Source: Heligmosomoides polygyrus polygyrus (lineage: Eukaryota > Nematoda > Chromadorea > Rhabditida > Heligmosomidae). From it: a stretch of 64,000 nucleotides of DNA. Location of the stretch: NCBI GenBank assembly GCA_947396885.1, contig OX377205.1, positions 29,389,899 through 29,453,898 on the forward strand. Direction: 5' to 3'. This document shows, piece after piece, positions 32,761-44,244 of the stretch. Below the pieces are notes generated by a model, which was given only the letters and a program-made list of their open reading frames with translations, was not told the DNA's origin and made no database searches. The translations under genes and the position numbers were made by a program. Within the stretch, counting starts at the first letter, position 1. Every line of letters starts with the position of its first letter.

Positions 32761-33584
32761 TTGTTCGCCTGGAATTGGACGAATTTACCCGTAGTATTCA
32801 GGCGATCGTTATGGGACCACACGATAGCCTACCTCGTCCAAATCATTACACGGTTTCGAGCATCTACAACTTATTCATGACAGTGCATTAGTTGGACAGC
32901 ATCCTAGTTCGGCGTTCGGAATGATCACGATGTAATTATCATTGTTAGTAATTGCGAGAGAATGTCTACTGTTTTCTTTCAACCCGATGAAATCACTATC
33001 TGCTAAAGGCATTCTCTTCCTGGCACTTAAGGTGTACAGAGAAGTAAACTTTCCATCACTCCGTATTGATTTCTACTAAGATTTTAACCCATGTCCCTTG
33101 CATTCGGGCTGCCCATACTTTGGTGAAGTACTGCTTACACTGTTCAGTACTTGACGTTTGAAGTGGTGTCTGCGTTCTAAAACCTGAACCATTTCTCAGT
33201 GATGCTGGAAACTCAGCAGATGAATGATAACAGGCACTTGGGCGATTAAATATGTAGCGATAATAAGGTGCCTATACATTCAGCATCAACTATTTGCACC
33301 TTGATTTCCCCACGGTTGCTGCTCATCCTTTCGCTGTTGATAGAATTATTGTTCAGTGCGCGCCTCTTTTAAAGGTTATTACTATATCATCCTTGTTCTC
33401 CAACGTTAAAATGACATTTACACTACGAATGCAATGCAAGAAATATTCTTATGGCAACCTCGTTCACCAGCTGAGATGGGTGACAGAGAAGAACAGCTCA
33501 TGTGGTCTGCCGCACTATGAGAAAACTCATCCAATCCTTGGCGGACAAATCGTCCCAACCCTTGGCTACTTAGTCGCAAATGGA

Positions 33585-33735
33585 AAAGGTGGAACGACGC
33601 CATCAAAATAATTCTGCCGAAGTCAGCGCAATGTGAGACGGCGCCCTTGATAAGAGGAGGTGGCGACGGATCAGGATCAAGAACAGCGGAACGTGCGACT
33701 GTGCGGGACTAAACGTTCAGGAGAAGGAGAGGTTG
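33585..33735 (+). pseudogene. RTE-like retrotransposon 3' tail fragment
   Basis: The nucleotide sequence (AGGTGGAACGACGCCATCAA, GACGGCGCCCTTGATA, GGACTAAACGTTCAGGAGAA) matches the last 150 bases of the element ending at 40760, including the final stop TAA and the start of the purine-rich tail. Same family as the 38.9-40.8 kb element, 5' truncated. Confidence 0.75.
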
Positions 33736-34023
33736 GAGCCTAAGAATTTGACGCTCCCACCTGACGTCAGTCGTTATACGCAGGGTGTCGCCGTACTTCG
33801 GTTTCTCGTAGGATATATTTTAGCGCCACAAAGTGAACGGATTGTTCAGCGGTAGTCGTGAAACGCCTCCGATTTGTCGTGCGGACACGTGAGGCACAAC
33901 TGCGGCTCTTGCGCAAGAGTTTAGACTCCTGCCGACAATCTGAAGTCGCCCTTCGGTTCTACCCCACGATTTTTCGCAGAAAAAGGGGGCGGATCGTCCA
34001 GCGATTGTCTCCCCCAGCGCTCA

Positions 34024-34206
34024 GAGTTGGTGCCACAAACTTCGCGCTCACGCGTCCACACGCTTTTTTCTTTCTCTCTTCTTTTTTCACACCACAGAAG
34101 AGCATTCCGAAAAAAGTAACTATGGTTTTGGACTCCCCGCATGGGCCCTGCATTCTGTGAAAATTGCATCGCAAAAGCTCACCGCCACTCCGGAGGCTCT
34201 CCTTGT
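34024..34206 (+). repeat. Single arm of the tRNA-bearing foldback family (copy C)
   Basis: CACGCGTCCACACGCTTTTT, ACAGAAGAGCATTCCGAAAA, GCATCGCAAAAGCTCACCGC and the outer end GGAGGCTCTCCTTGT are shared with copies A, B and D. Only the outer arm is present; its inverted partner is not in the neighbourhood. Confidence 0.75.
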
Positions 34207-34479
34207 GAGTACTCTACATCTATAGTGAGGTAAGCAAAGCCATTCTTGATGTAGTTGGACATGAACGTGCTTTCCAACCAACCCGAATATCCACTGAGTA
34301 CATGATGACCCCCCCCTTCCTCCCCCCTTTCCCGAGCCTTCTTGCACCCTAAGCGAAAGGCGAATTAGAGTTTTGGAGCGCGCAACATAGACATAGAGCA
34401 CGTTTTCATCCTAGCGAACGTTCAATTCATCGTTAGCTATTAGATTACGCACTGATTGTTTGATACTGAATGTACGCAG

Positions 34480-34619
34480 TGGCCGGATTCACCAACGACT
34501 AACCGTCGGGTGTTGGGGTAGAGATACTCACGATGGCTCATGCGACTCTGACTCTAGAATTATCTCTATCCCTTTTACCCCGCATACCCACGGGTTTAAT
34601 TATTGATGAATCCGGCCCC
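34480..34619. repeat. Palindromic MITE, GGCCGGATTCATCAACGACT family, subtype A
   Basis: Ends GGCCGGATTCACCAACGACT and ATTGATGAATCCGGCCCC with the subtype A interior (GGGTAGAGATA-like against TATCTCTATCCC). Confidence 0.88.
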
Positions 34620-34947
34620 AGATCTCGACTTATTGGTGTGGACGCAATACGACTTCGGGCCTTGCCAGCTCAGACATTAGGAAAGTTCATCTGCAAATGA
34701 AAAATGGGTAAGCTAACAATGCACTGGTAGGTGGCCTGATTTGGTCTTACAGGTGAACGATCGAAGACCTACAGATGACCGGATTAGGTATCTAGGACAG
34801 AAAAGATTCTACCATAAGGCCAAAATTTCTACATCGTAATCTTTTGTTGTCTCAGAGATCGCGCATCAGCGGTCACGTTAAGATTCCATCGATCTCTTGT
34901 GTGCCCGCGATGGTTCCCCAGGCAAGCAGGTCGTGGTACAATGGGAA

Positions 34948-36444
34948 AGGCCTATGTTATACTTCGGCGACGCTATGCTGTAGGGGCTGCTACGCACTGC
35001 GTAGCAGCCCGCACATCACAGCGTCGCCGGCGACGTCGCCGGGAGCTCCGCAGGGGGTGTTATACTTCCGCCGCCGACGTCGCCACAGACGGGCCGACGA
35101 CGTCAGCGTCGCCGTGCTGTGCACGGCGACGGTCGGTCACCGGCGTCATCCAAGGGTGGCAGAAAATGCGCTCCGATGGAGTGTTATGATTGTGGGTTGG
35201 TTCTTCATTCCCGGAACTGCCATCATCACCACCGTAGTTCGAATTACGAAATCGAGAAGTGCAAAAGACACCGTCTTGCCAACACAAAAAGCACGATTCA
35301 TTAGAACACTGAGTGTTTGGGAGGGAGTGGGACCCTGAACCTTAGCTCCCCTTCAATTTGTCACTTTTCCTTTTTGTGTCCTTCTCAGCCGTTCTGTTCG
35401 CATTTTCTAGGCCTATTTGCTTCCTTGTAGAGCAAATAGGCTTAGAAAAAATTGGAACTGTGTAAAAAACAAGTAGTGTTTCCTCGCTTTCTCAAATGAC
35501 CTCTGCGAAGAGTTTTTTCGAGATAGAATTCTTACTAATTGAGAGTTAAATTTTCCTTTGAACTTCGAGAATTCCACGTAAATTTAATTTAAATACGATT
35601 TAACGAAAAAGGTCTTTGCTAAACCAACGCTTTTTTGACGTATGATCGGGATAGACTGCGCCATGTTATTTTGTTTTTTCTCGTTTATTTTTTTCTCGTC
35701 TGTTATTTTGCATTTTACAATCTATTGATAGCGTTTCGCTTGAATACTTCCTATAATCTCTTTACAAAGTGACCGTATCGATTGATTTGTGCTTCTTTTA
35801 AAGTTTAAAACCTAAAAACACACTATGCCTTGCGAAAAATAAAGGGTATCCTAAAAATACAGGTACTTTTGAATGGTTCTAACATTTTTCTTAGGACAGT
35901 TGTTTCCCTGAGCTTCATGTTTATATCTTCGTTATCATAGTAGTGAAACTAACATTGCTGCTAGTGAAACCTTTGAACACTTATCCATCCTTCTGAAAGC
36001 CAAATTTGGTTAGTAAGAGAAAATTCGGCAGATCAACTATGGTTGAGCAGACTACCGTACATACAGAAGAAAAATCATCATCAAGTCTTGAAGCATTAAG
36101 AAGAATTAAGAATTAAAACTTCTTTTGAAGATTAAGAAAAGCTCAAAATGTATGCAAATTCGAGGCAGATGTGATCACTTAGCCTTTCTATGGGCAGACT
36201 GGTTACCAAATGATGACATTGAAAACCCGCTCCGAAAACCCGCTGCCAAAAATGCGCTTCGATGCTCTCCTGTCAACGTCGTCCCCGACGCCGCCACAGA
36301 ATTTGTTGACGACGTCGCCGACGTCGACCACGCGTCTGTGGCGACGTCGGTGGTGACGTCAGCGTCGGCGACGTCGGTGACGGGCTGTCGATGACGGGTC
36401 GCAGCGTCGGCGACGCGTCGCCGAAGTATAACATAGGGCTAAGG
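34948..36444. repeat. Two GC-rich CpG blocks, possibly the ends of one 1.5-kb element
   Basis: The left block (34948-35160) starts GGCCTATGTTATACTTCGGC. The right block (36262-36444) ends GCCGAAGTATAACATAGGGC, its inverse. Both blocks are packed with GACGTCGCCG-type palindromes and are far richer in CpG than the AT-rich 1.1 kb between them. GCAGAAAATGCGCTCCGATG (35160) and GCCAAAAATGCGCTTCGATG (36245) form a direct repeat at the inner edges. Either one TIR element or two related GC-rich MITEs. The interior shows no coding motif. Confidence 0.5.
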
Positions 36445-37314
36445 GTCGCTTCATGAGGGGAGGTCGGGGGTTCGGTCCTTCTGTTTTGTGGCATACTTGC
36501 GTTTTAGGTGACTACTCGGGATTTGAGAGTCTTGTCGAGTACGCGATCTTGATGCGTTTTTTGCGCATTTTCCAGCAGTATGCGCTTCGCCGCTTGAAGG
36601 GCGCAGAATCCAGCCGCGGACTCTCCCTGAGCGACGAAAGTACTCTCCACACGAGCAGCTTGGATGGCGTCCACCATGGAGTCCCTTCCCTAGACTGGTT
36701 CTGCGATTGCACAAAGTACGCCTCACCCAACGCTTAAGGTTACGGTGTGTATTTTGGTAGTGTGTATTTTTTGTATATTTTTAGCTGTAAAAACTCATAG
36801 ATGACTCACAGATCTTTATTACTAGGCAATAGCTATCACAAACATATTGTAAAATTTGTACATTAAAAAAAGAATCTAATGTGTTGTAACAGTAATTCAA
36901 CTTTTTTTGCGACGTAATAGCCAAAACCATCAATGCCCCATTGAAATTCTACTTTCGTCACTCCTAAAAATAAAATCCCACCTGTTGTAATGCTCGTTGC
37001 ATTAACAACACTGCAACTTCAGAAATAAACTTACTCGGATTTCTGTAAAGCATGACACATAGACGTTTCGTTGACCAATTTTCGAACATTTACTGAATCT
37101 GATAGTGCACCATTCGTGTCTTGGACATATAACCAGGGTTGTTTCACAATACTATGTCCACTTCCGAATGCCCTTTTCCAAATTGGATAGATAGATTAAT
37201 GAACTTTGGACGTTGCGTAAACAGTAATGCTTCTCTTTCCTTAAATGAAATATACTACTTGACTATTTATGAAATAATCTGCAGTTGTGAGCATGTCCAC
37301 CTATTGTGCATCAA

Positions 37315-38118
37315 TTAAGTATTCCGACCATCACCTACTTCTCTTGTGATCATAAGTGATGTAAAAATTGACTGGGTGGTTTGGGCCACGATTGATGTGA
37401 GTTCTTCGCAGAGGCGTTCTTGGTCGAGGAGACGTTCACTTTTCGATGTAAAATTTTGCAGTTTCTTCAGCAATTCACTAATCAATGCCTTGTTGTACTC
37501 CATACTTTTCTTGCAGATGCTTGATCTCCAGTGGGTAAGTTTCGTTTGATACCTCGTACTGCCTCACAGCTTTTTTTGCTTCGCCCTGAAGGGCATCGAG
37601 AAGACACGTCATTTTGTACAAATTGCCGATATATCACGAGTGCACAGAATGTTTGAAGGCGTTCCAGAAATTTTCCCAGTCCCATATTCTGCCACTGAAC
37701 TTGGGTACCGGAACGAGAGTGAGATTGAGTGGTGTAGCCGACGACGTCTTCTGCTCACAAAGTTCTTCAGTCAGCTTGGCAAACGCTATCAGAGCTTCTT
37801 GGGCGTTGCTAATGAGTTCTTGATTTTGCTAAGCCTCCTCTACGTTCGCTGATACTTTCTGGAGGATCTCCGTTGAAGAAGGAGTCTCTGGATCGAGATC
37901 GTCTGCAGTCCTGATGTATCGGTCGAGAGGCCTTTAACGCTTCTAAATTCGTCCTCCGTAGTGAACCACGCGGAGTTGACGACGCAGTTCTCTGCCGTCG
38001 TCCTCAATCGGATGGTGGATCGTTGTCTGCTGTAGCGGTATCTGGTCTCAAAGCAGCGTGGAGAGACGATTGCAAGCCTGGCTAGAAATTCTTGACGGGT
38101 TGACAGCGTAGTAATCAT
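37315..38118 (-). pseudogene. Unrecognised degenerate coding remnant, possibly retroelement Gag
   Basis: Minus-strand frames in series: STRQEFLARLAIVS start (38118 down), then after frame changes KKLQNFTSKSERLLDQERLC and EELTSIVAQTTQSIFTSL (37503-37315). The charged, helix-prone second part resembles the coiled-coil start of a BEL/Pao-type Gag, but there is no zinc knuckle and no LTR nearby. The function is not established. Confidence 0.3.
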
Positions 38119-38722
38119 TGTGGAAACTATAGAAGTTCTATGTTGAAGCTATGCAAAGTCCTCGTGCAACGCGCAGAAGACAAGCGAGCTGGTGATTGTC
38201 GAGGGTAGAGCTGCAAAGCGAAGATTCAGATGTCCTCACTTATTTCGATTCCTTGTCCTTGATTCGTTTCGACCGAACGATGCACCATTTGACGGCTGGC
38301 TGAGAACTGCCCTTTGACTACGCCACGCGAGTCTTTGTAGACGTGCGACTGCTCCACTTCAAACTTGGTTAATTAAACCCTTACTGCATATCTAAATCTA
38401 CAATGTAAAACAAGCAAGCTGAATGGACTGACTGGCTGATCGTTATTATACTGTAAAGAAGGGGTGGTGCATGGCTATGTTGAAACTTTATGAAGCTTTA
38501 CAACAACAACAACGGCGCTGATCAGCTGCTAGATAATGCTACATTGCTCAGCTATGAATCATCCTAAGAGCAAATAGAGATTACGGATCCACTACAGGTT
38601 TCTGAAAATACTAGACCTAAATAGCTTTCTTCCGAGGAACGAAAAAAGAAAAATAGCACGATGAAGAGTGTTGATGAGGAGCTCTTGCTGTTTCCCAATA
38701 ACAAATGGTTGGAAATAAAGAT

Positions 38723-38880
38723 CTAACCAACAATCTTAACTAGGAAAACGCACACTTTACTATAATCGTATTTGGAATGCTCTTGGTGGTAATTTGGAGT
38801 CGATAGGAGTATGGAGCATTCAACCTTAAAGGATACACTATCATGATCACTTAGCAAAGGGAGGAACCAGAGGGGATAAA
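38723..38880 (-). pseudogene. Possible tail of a non-LTR endonuclease domain
   Basis: The minus strand reads SDHDSVSFKVEC, then KYDYSKVCVFL, similar in layout to the SDH motif and following charged segment of CR1/Rex1-type endonucleases (compare GNSDHSTITFDL at about 13.7 kb). Only about 50 codons; weak evidence. Confidence 0.3.
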
Positions 38881-40760
38881 TCGGTACTGGAACGAAGAGG
38901 TGCAGGCTGCGGTGAAGAGGAAGAAGGAGGCCTACAAGCTGTGGCAGAAGACGAGGGCACCCGAGCATCTCAAGCCTATAGGAAGCTGAAGAGGCTGGCA
39001 AAAACAGCTGTAACGAAGGCAAAGAACGAAATGGATGCCCTGTACGAGAAACTAGACAGGCCAGAGGGAGAGAAGTTCGCCATCCGCCTGGCCAAAGCGC
39101 GTCATAGAGCTAGCCTCGACATTCGAGTAGTGAAGACTGTGAAGAGTGCTGACGGTAGGGTGTTACGGAAGCCGGTCGAGGTCAGAGAGAGATGGGAGGA
39201 GTACTTCAAGGAACTCGCGAACGAGGAGTTCCCTTGTCGGGAGGCCGAGGAAGAACAACCAACGGAGGAACCCATCCCACCCTGGACGCAAGAAGAGGTT
39301 CGCAAGGTCATAGGGAAGATGAAACCCGGAAAGGCAGCAGGGCCTGACGGTGGCAGTAGAGGCTTGGAGGGTGCTGGGGGACATCGGAATCAACTGGCTG
39401 ACGCAGTTCCTCAACAGAATCACGAAAGAAGGTAAGGTGCCGGATGACTGGAGGAACAGCACCATAGTCCCCATCTTCAAGCAGAAGGGAGACGCTTCCG
39501 AATGCTCCAACTACCAAGGGATCAAACTGATCTCACACACGATGAAGATCTACGAACGACTGGTAGACTCAAGGCTGAGGGAGATGGTACCCATCTCCCA
39601 GGTGCAGCGGGGCTTCATGCCTGAGAGGTCCACCACAGACGCCATCTTCATCGCTCGTCAGGTGATGGAGAAATATCGGGAGAAACGAAGACCCTGCTAC
39701 CTGGCATTCCTGGACCTAGAGAAGGCCTACGACAGGCTAGCTCGGGCCGTAATCTGAAATGCCCTTCGAGGGAGGGGTGTCCCGGAACGTCTGATCACGG
39801 TCGTAAGGGACATGTACGAGGGCTCGAAAGCGGCGATACGAACTCCACACGGGGTGACAAGGAAAGTGGACATCACAGTGGGGGTACACCAAGGGTCGGC
39901 TCTGAGCCCGTTCCTCTTCCTGCTGACGCTTGACTCTATAGTGAACCACCTTGAGGAAGGCCCTCTCAAAACGATCCTCTACGCGGACGACATCGCCCTA
40001 GTAGCCGACAACTAGGAGGAGCTGGAGGAGAAGGTGCAGCTGTGGCAGAGAGCCATCGCAGACAACGGCCTACGGCTGAACGTGAAGAAGACCAAGTTCA
40101 TCAGCTCTGAGCAGTGCGCTAGATCGATCCTAGACTGCCAAGGGGAAACGATCGAGAAGGTGGAAGAACTGCGCTACCTCGGAAGTGACCTATCCGAGGA
40201 AGGAAATGTGGACCAGGCGGTCAGGGGACGGATAAACGCAGCCTGGCTCAAGTGGAGGGAGTCCACAGGGATCCTCTGCGACCGTAGACGCTCCAGGATG
40301 CACAAAGGCAAGCTCTATTGAACAGTTGTGAGACCTGCCCTTCTCTACGGCAGTGAGTGCTGGGCCCTGGGTAAGGCGCAGGAGCGGCAACTGCACGCTG
40401 CGGAAATGAGGATGCTGAGGTGGGCATGTGGATGGACCCGTCGGGACAGGGCGCGAAACGAGGATGTTAGGGCAGTAATGAAGACAGCCCCGATCCAGCT
40501 GAAGATGAGAGAGTAGCGGCTGAGGTGGTATGGACACGTCCTCAGGAGACCAGAGGATCACTCCACAAGGTTGGCCCTAGATTTTGAGGCACCCGGAAAA
40601 CGTCCGAGAGGAGCCCCAAGGAAAAGATGGAAGGACGTCATCAAGAGAGATCTCGCCGAAGTCGGCGCCACGGCAGATGACGCCCTTGATAGGATGAGGT
40701 GGCGACAGATCACAAGAACAACGGACCCTGCGATTGCGCGGGACTAAACGCTCAGGAGAA
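38870..40760 (+). pseudogene. RTE-type non-LTR retrotransposon, reverse transcriptase and C-terminus
   Basis: A reverse transcriptase polyprotein of an RTE-clade element, 5' truncated so that the endonuclease is gone. Order: RYWNEEVQAAVKRKKEAY linker, MKPGKAAGPDG, then after a frameshift RNSTIVPIFKQKGDASECSN, QRGFMPERSTTDAIF, FLDLEKAYDR, VHQGSALSPFLF, and the active site LYADDIALVAD near 39985. Then GLRLNVKKTKF, LYGSECWALG and the terminal KRPRGAPRKRWKDVIKRDL. Two frameshifts (near 38970 and 39348) and four in-frame stops (about 39755, 40013, 40319, 40514) kill it. Its 3' end is AAG-type microsatellite, usual for RTE. The related tail at 33585 belongs to the same family. Confidence 0.9.
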
Positions 40761-40899
40761 GAAGAAGAAGAAGAAAGAAGACTATGCGCGCTAATAAGCG
40801 AAAGAGATCAACGAGGGATTAAACATGTGGATGTACATACAATGAGAACGTGACACGCGATAGGTCATAAGGTCGAGTTGGTAGGAGCCGTAAGAAGAT

Positions 40900-41290
40900 T
40901 AAGCGGCTTCGGACTGACGTAACATTTGAATGCTGTAACCGATCGCCATCTTCCCGCCTGCGTGACCCTTGTTGGTCGTAGCCCATGTCCAAAGCATGAG
41001 AAACCGCCTTTCTTCTAGACGAACGTGAAGTAAGATTAGGGTGGTCTAATTGCGTAGCTGTGATCAGGGCCCTTAGCCTATCCCTTGAAGCCGAGTTCGA
41101 GAGGGGAGCCCTGAAGTCGTCGACTGGAACAAAAACTGATGAATCGCTGCTGAATCTACATAGGTCCTTAATAAGTTATTCTCGTTTATCGAGCTTGATT
41201 GGTATGCAAGTGCCCTCACCGAACTGATCCGTTTTGGGCCCTCCTAATTAAGACCACAGTCCATTCTGTTTACACATTAGATCTTTAACC
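40900..41290 (-). other. Sequence downstream of the DIRS-like relic; recombinase end not recognised
   Basis: If the DIRS-like element continues, this stretch should hold the catalytic part of its tyrosine recombinase. I looked for the Arg/His/Tyr pattern on the minus strand and did not find it convincingly. Confidence 0.25.
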
Positions 41291-44000
41291 AGTATGCTCA
41301 TAGTCTCGAATATTCTAAGTAACGCCTTGTATTGTAGGAGTGCTAGAACGGCATCCTGTGTTGTTTTGGGGTCACTGCTACGCGTACCCTCGAGCACTAT
41401 CTTGAGCATCGCTGCGGGGCGGCCTTCGCGTGGTATTTTATCGGAGAGGATGCCCTCTTCTCGGATTCTACAATGCTCCCTACGATGCTCCGTTCTACCT
41501 CCGGCAATGGTCCGTGGAAATAGTTAATTGCTGTGACTATTAAAGGCAATGCTTTTTGATGCCCATCAACCGCGCATTGCGCTACGAAGTAGTTCCTCAT
41601 GTGAGGAATGGAAGGCTAGAGACATTGACTCTTCTTCTGAAGTCCTAAAACTTCCTCAGTTCAATTTGATAACAGGATGCTGCTAATTAGTTCTATCTGA
41701 AGCCAGGGTTCTGACGATCACAGCTCCTGCTTATCCCAGCCCTAGGTTTCGGCTTCTTTCATCATCCCTCCCTATTGGAACATAGCTGGGTTTCATTCAC
41801 TTCACTCTAGCACCTTTTATCTCGTCTATAATTGTGGCTTTTTAGGCACCTTTATTTTGTGGACTCCCGCAAGCTATTACAGGGTGGGTGGAAGGGTCGA
41901 CCCCTCCACGGACCCCGAAAACCTGGATAACCGCGCCAGGTTTCGTAACGCGAAGAGTCCCGTAACTTCTCCCCTGGTCCCTAGGTCGCGACCTAGCGAG
42001 ATCGATCGCTCTATAATTCATAATAATACTTTCACTCCGATAATCTCTGTTATAAATACCATTTTGATTTATGGATTGGAAATGCGAGGCAGTGGAATTG
42101 CAAAGCAGGGGGACTACAATGGTATGTACTTCCTAACGCACGAATTCGCTCCTAAAATCTACGGGCAGGAAAATGAAAGGGGATTTTGAATACTGAGAGC
42201 CAAATGCTCCTGGAAAAGCTTCTTCCTAAAATATTCTTCTACCTACTGGGAACATAACTCCATCCTTGACAAAGTCGACCCAGTGATAACCATCTTTTTT
42301 AAGAATGGGGAAATAGGGCTGCGCAGGCCGTAACGGGCAACCAAGAATCCCTGCCGATTGTAATGGCGAGACCATTTCAACACTGTTAGTATGAGACAGA
42401 CAGGAAGAACTAACCAACGTAGCCAAGCGTCGGGTTCAGTGAAGGCATTGACACCGGACGTTCCTGGGCGAAGTGCGCTGGAAAAAAGTGTGACCTTTTG
42501 CGTTTTTGTCGTTGGCAAATAGATCTTAATATGGAGCACCCCATTTGGCTGTGATTGCTGAGAACATTCTTTCGTTTATTCGCCAATGGTCAAACTCTAC
42601 TGGTCTATCTACTTCATCTGCTTCCTCATTTAGTTCTCTAGGATCCGTTTGCAGACCAGGGGCCGGATTCGTCGACGATTTACAGCAATTTCACAAAGAA
42701 AATTACAACCGAAATCTCTAATAGCGCGGTTTATCAAGCGATATGGTAAGCGATAAGCCGCGTTATCTGAGTTTTCTGCTGTGATTTCTCTGTTAAAGTT
42801 ATGCAAGTCGTTGACGAATCCGACTCCATATCTACGTTCTATGTCCCATATCTCTTCTTCCATCTGGTGTGGTCTGAGCAAAAGGTACCTTTTTCATGAA
42901 TGATACACGTGCTTGATTATTCGCACAAAGAATTCCCCACTCAAGGTACAGTCGGAATACTTCTAAACCAAACTTTATCGCAAAAAGTTCCCTAGCTGTA
43001 CCAGACTCCTGGATTAATTCCGTCGGTAGTTGACGAAATATCTAACCAAACGGAATTGGATACATCTTTAAGAATTGCCCCAACTCAATGTACGGAGGCA
43101 TCTACGTAAATGATATTCCGGTACCATGTTTCTTCTGTAGGAAGAAGCCGACTTGGGCACTCCAATGATCGAGATTTCCAATAAGCTAGCTCACCGTTCT
43201 CTTCCTCCAATTTCCTCCACCTCCGGCTGAGGGTATTCTAGGGATTGAGCAGAATCGATTACTCGACAGATTGCTCGTAGTTTCGAATGTATGAAGAGTT
43301 CATCACTAAATGCATCGAGGCTGAAGCCCCCGACAAACGTAGTTTATCATGTAGAGAACCTTCTCATTTCTTACACCCTCTCTTTTGCTCTTTCGGAAGA
43401 GAGGGAGATTTGCATGGGTATGAAATCCATCGAAAAACCTAACCATTTTGCAACTTGTGTTGGAGACCAGCGGTTACTGCTGCGCAAAGTGCCATCCAGC
43501 ACTTTTGAGGTCTTGTTCAATGAATTGTTGATATTTAATCACATCTTAATATGGTTGAATCGAATGCAATGCCATCGTCGAGATAAATAGCTATATCTAT
43601 GCCTTGAGCTCTCAATTTTCATGTAAATTTCCTTAAAACCTTCGTGAAAAATGGGGTGCTGAACATAAATCGAACGGTAAGCACTAGTAGAAAGTGCTTT
43701 CCCACACAAAGTCGAGATAGTCTTCGTGTTCTTCGCAGATCCTGAAGGGATGATACCCGGATTTTTGGTCGAATGTCATGATGCACCCGTCATGGGGAAG
43801 AACATGCATTAATTTTGTTGGGTCGTCTATTTTAAACTTGGACACCTCTATGGAATTATTAAGATGGGACAAAGGGAGAACCAATCTCAGTTTCCTACGT
43901 CCTGCAACCGAAAGAGGATGGATATGAAGCTGTTGCACTCGGTGTTGGGGCACCTTCTTTACTGCTCTGGAAGCGAGTTCTGTAGATTTGAAATTTTGGG
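41290..44000 (-). pseudogene. DIRS-like retrotransposon relic (RT, RNase H, probable recombinase start)
   Basis: Minus-strand translation in order. RT: LRLVLPLSHLNN, HDGCIMTFDQKSGYHPF, CEEHEDYLDFVWE, then in another frame an LPFDLCSAPHF-like stretch and the active-site-like YLDDGIAF region, and WHFAQQ. RNase H part: a VDAS-like start, then ELFAIKFGLEVF. Then, past a MITE, the AKWGAPY-like and PGTSGVNAFTEPDAWLRW block (42539-42243) typical of DIRS/PAT polyproteins. Finally 41600-41397 reads RNYFVAQCAVDGHQKALPLI and NYFHGPLPEVERSIV, like the helical N-terminal domain of a tyrosine recombinase. Many frameshifts and stops. DIRS/PAT elements integrate with a tyrosine recombinase and lack LTRs; placement rests on motif order. 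Confidence 0.7.
42659..42827. repeat. Palindromic MITE, GGCCGGATTCATCAACGACT family, subtype B
   Basis: Ends GGGGCCGGATTCGTCGACG and CGTTGACGAATCCGACTCC, interior ATCAAGCGATATGGTAAGCG. It is inserted within the DIRS-like polyprotein relic, between its RNase H and downstream blocks, so it is younger than that element. Confidence 0.88.
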
Positions 44001-44244
44001 AAACTACCGTGCTCGAGAGCTGATCGTCTGTTGTGGGCCACGGAGGACCTCGACGGAGGAGAAGTGAAGGGTAGAGAGCACCCCTTAAGTATTGTAGTCG
44101 AAACTAACTGTGTCGGCTAGAGAGCCTCCCAGGCTGACTGATGTAAATGAATAGATCCTTCAAAGAACTCATTATTTGCGGAGTGGGCACTCCCCACCAA
44201 TGTTTTTCTTGACCGCATTTCTTATGCTGATCCTTCCGTCTAAC

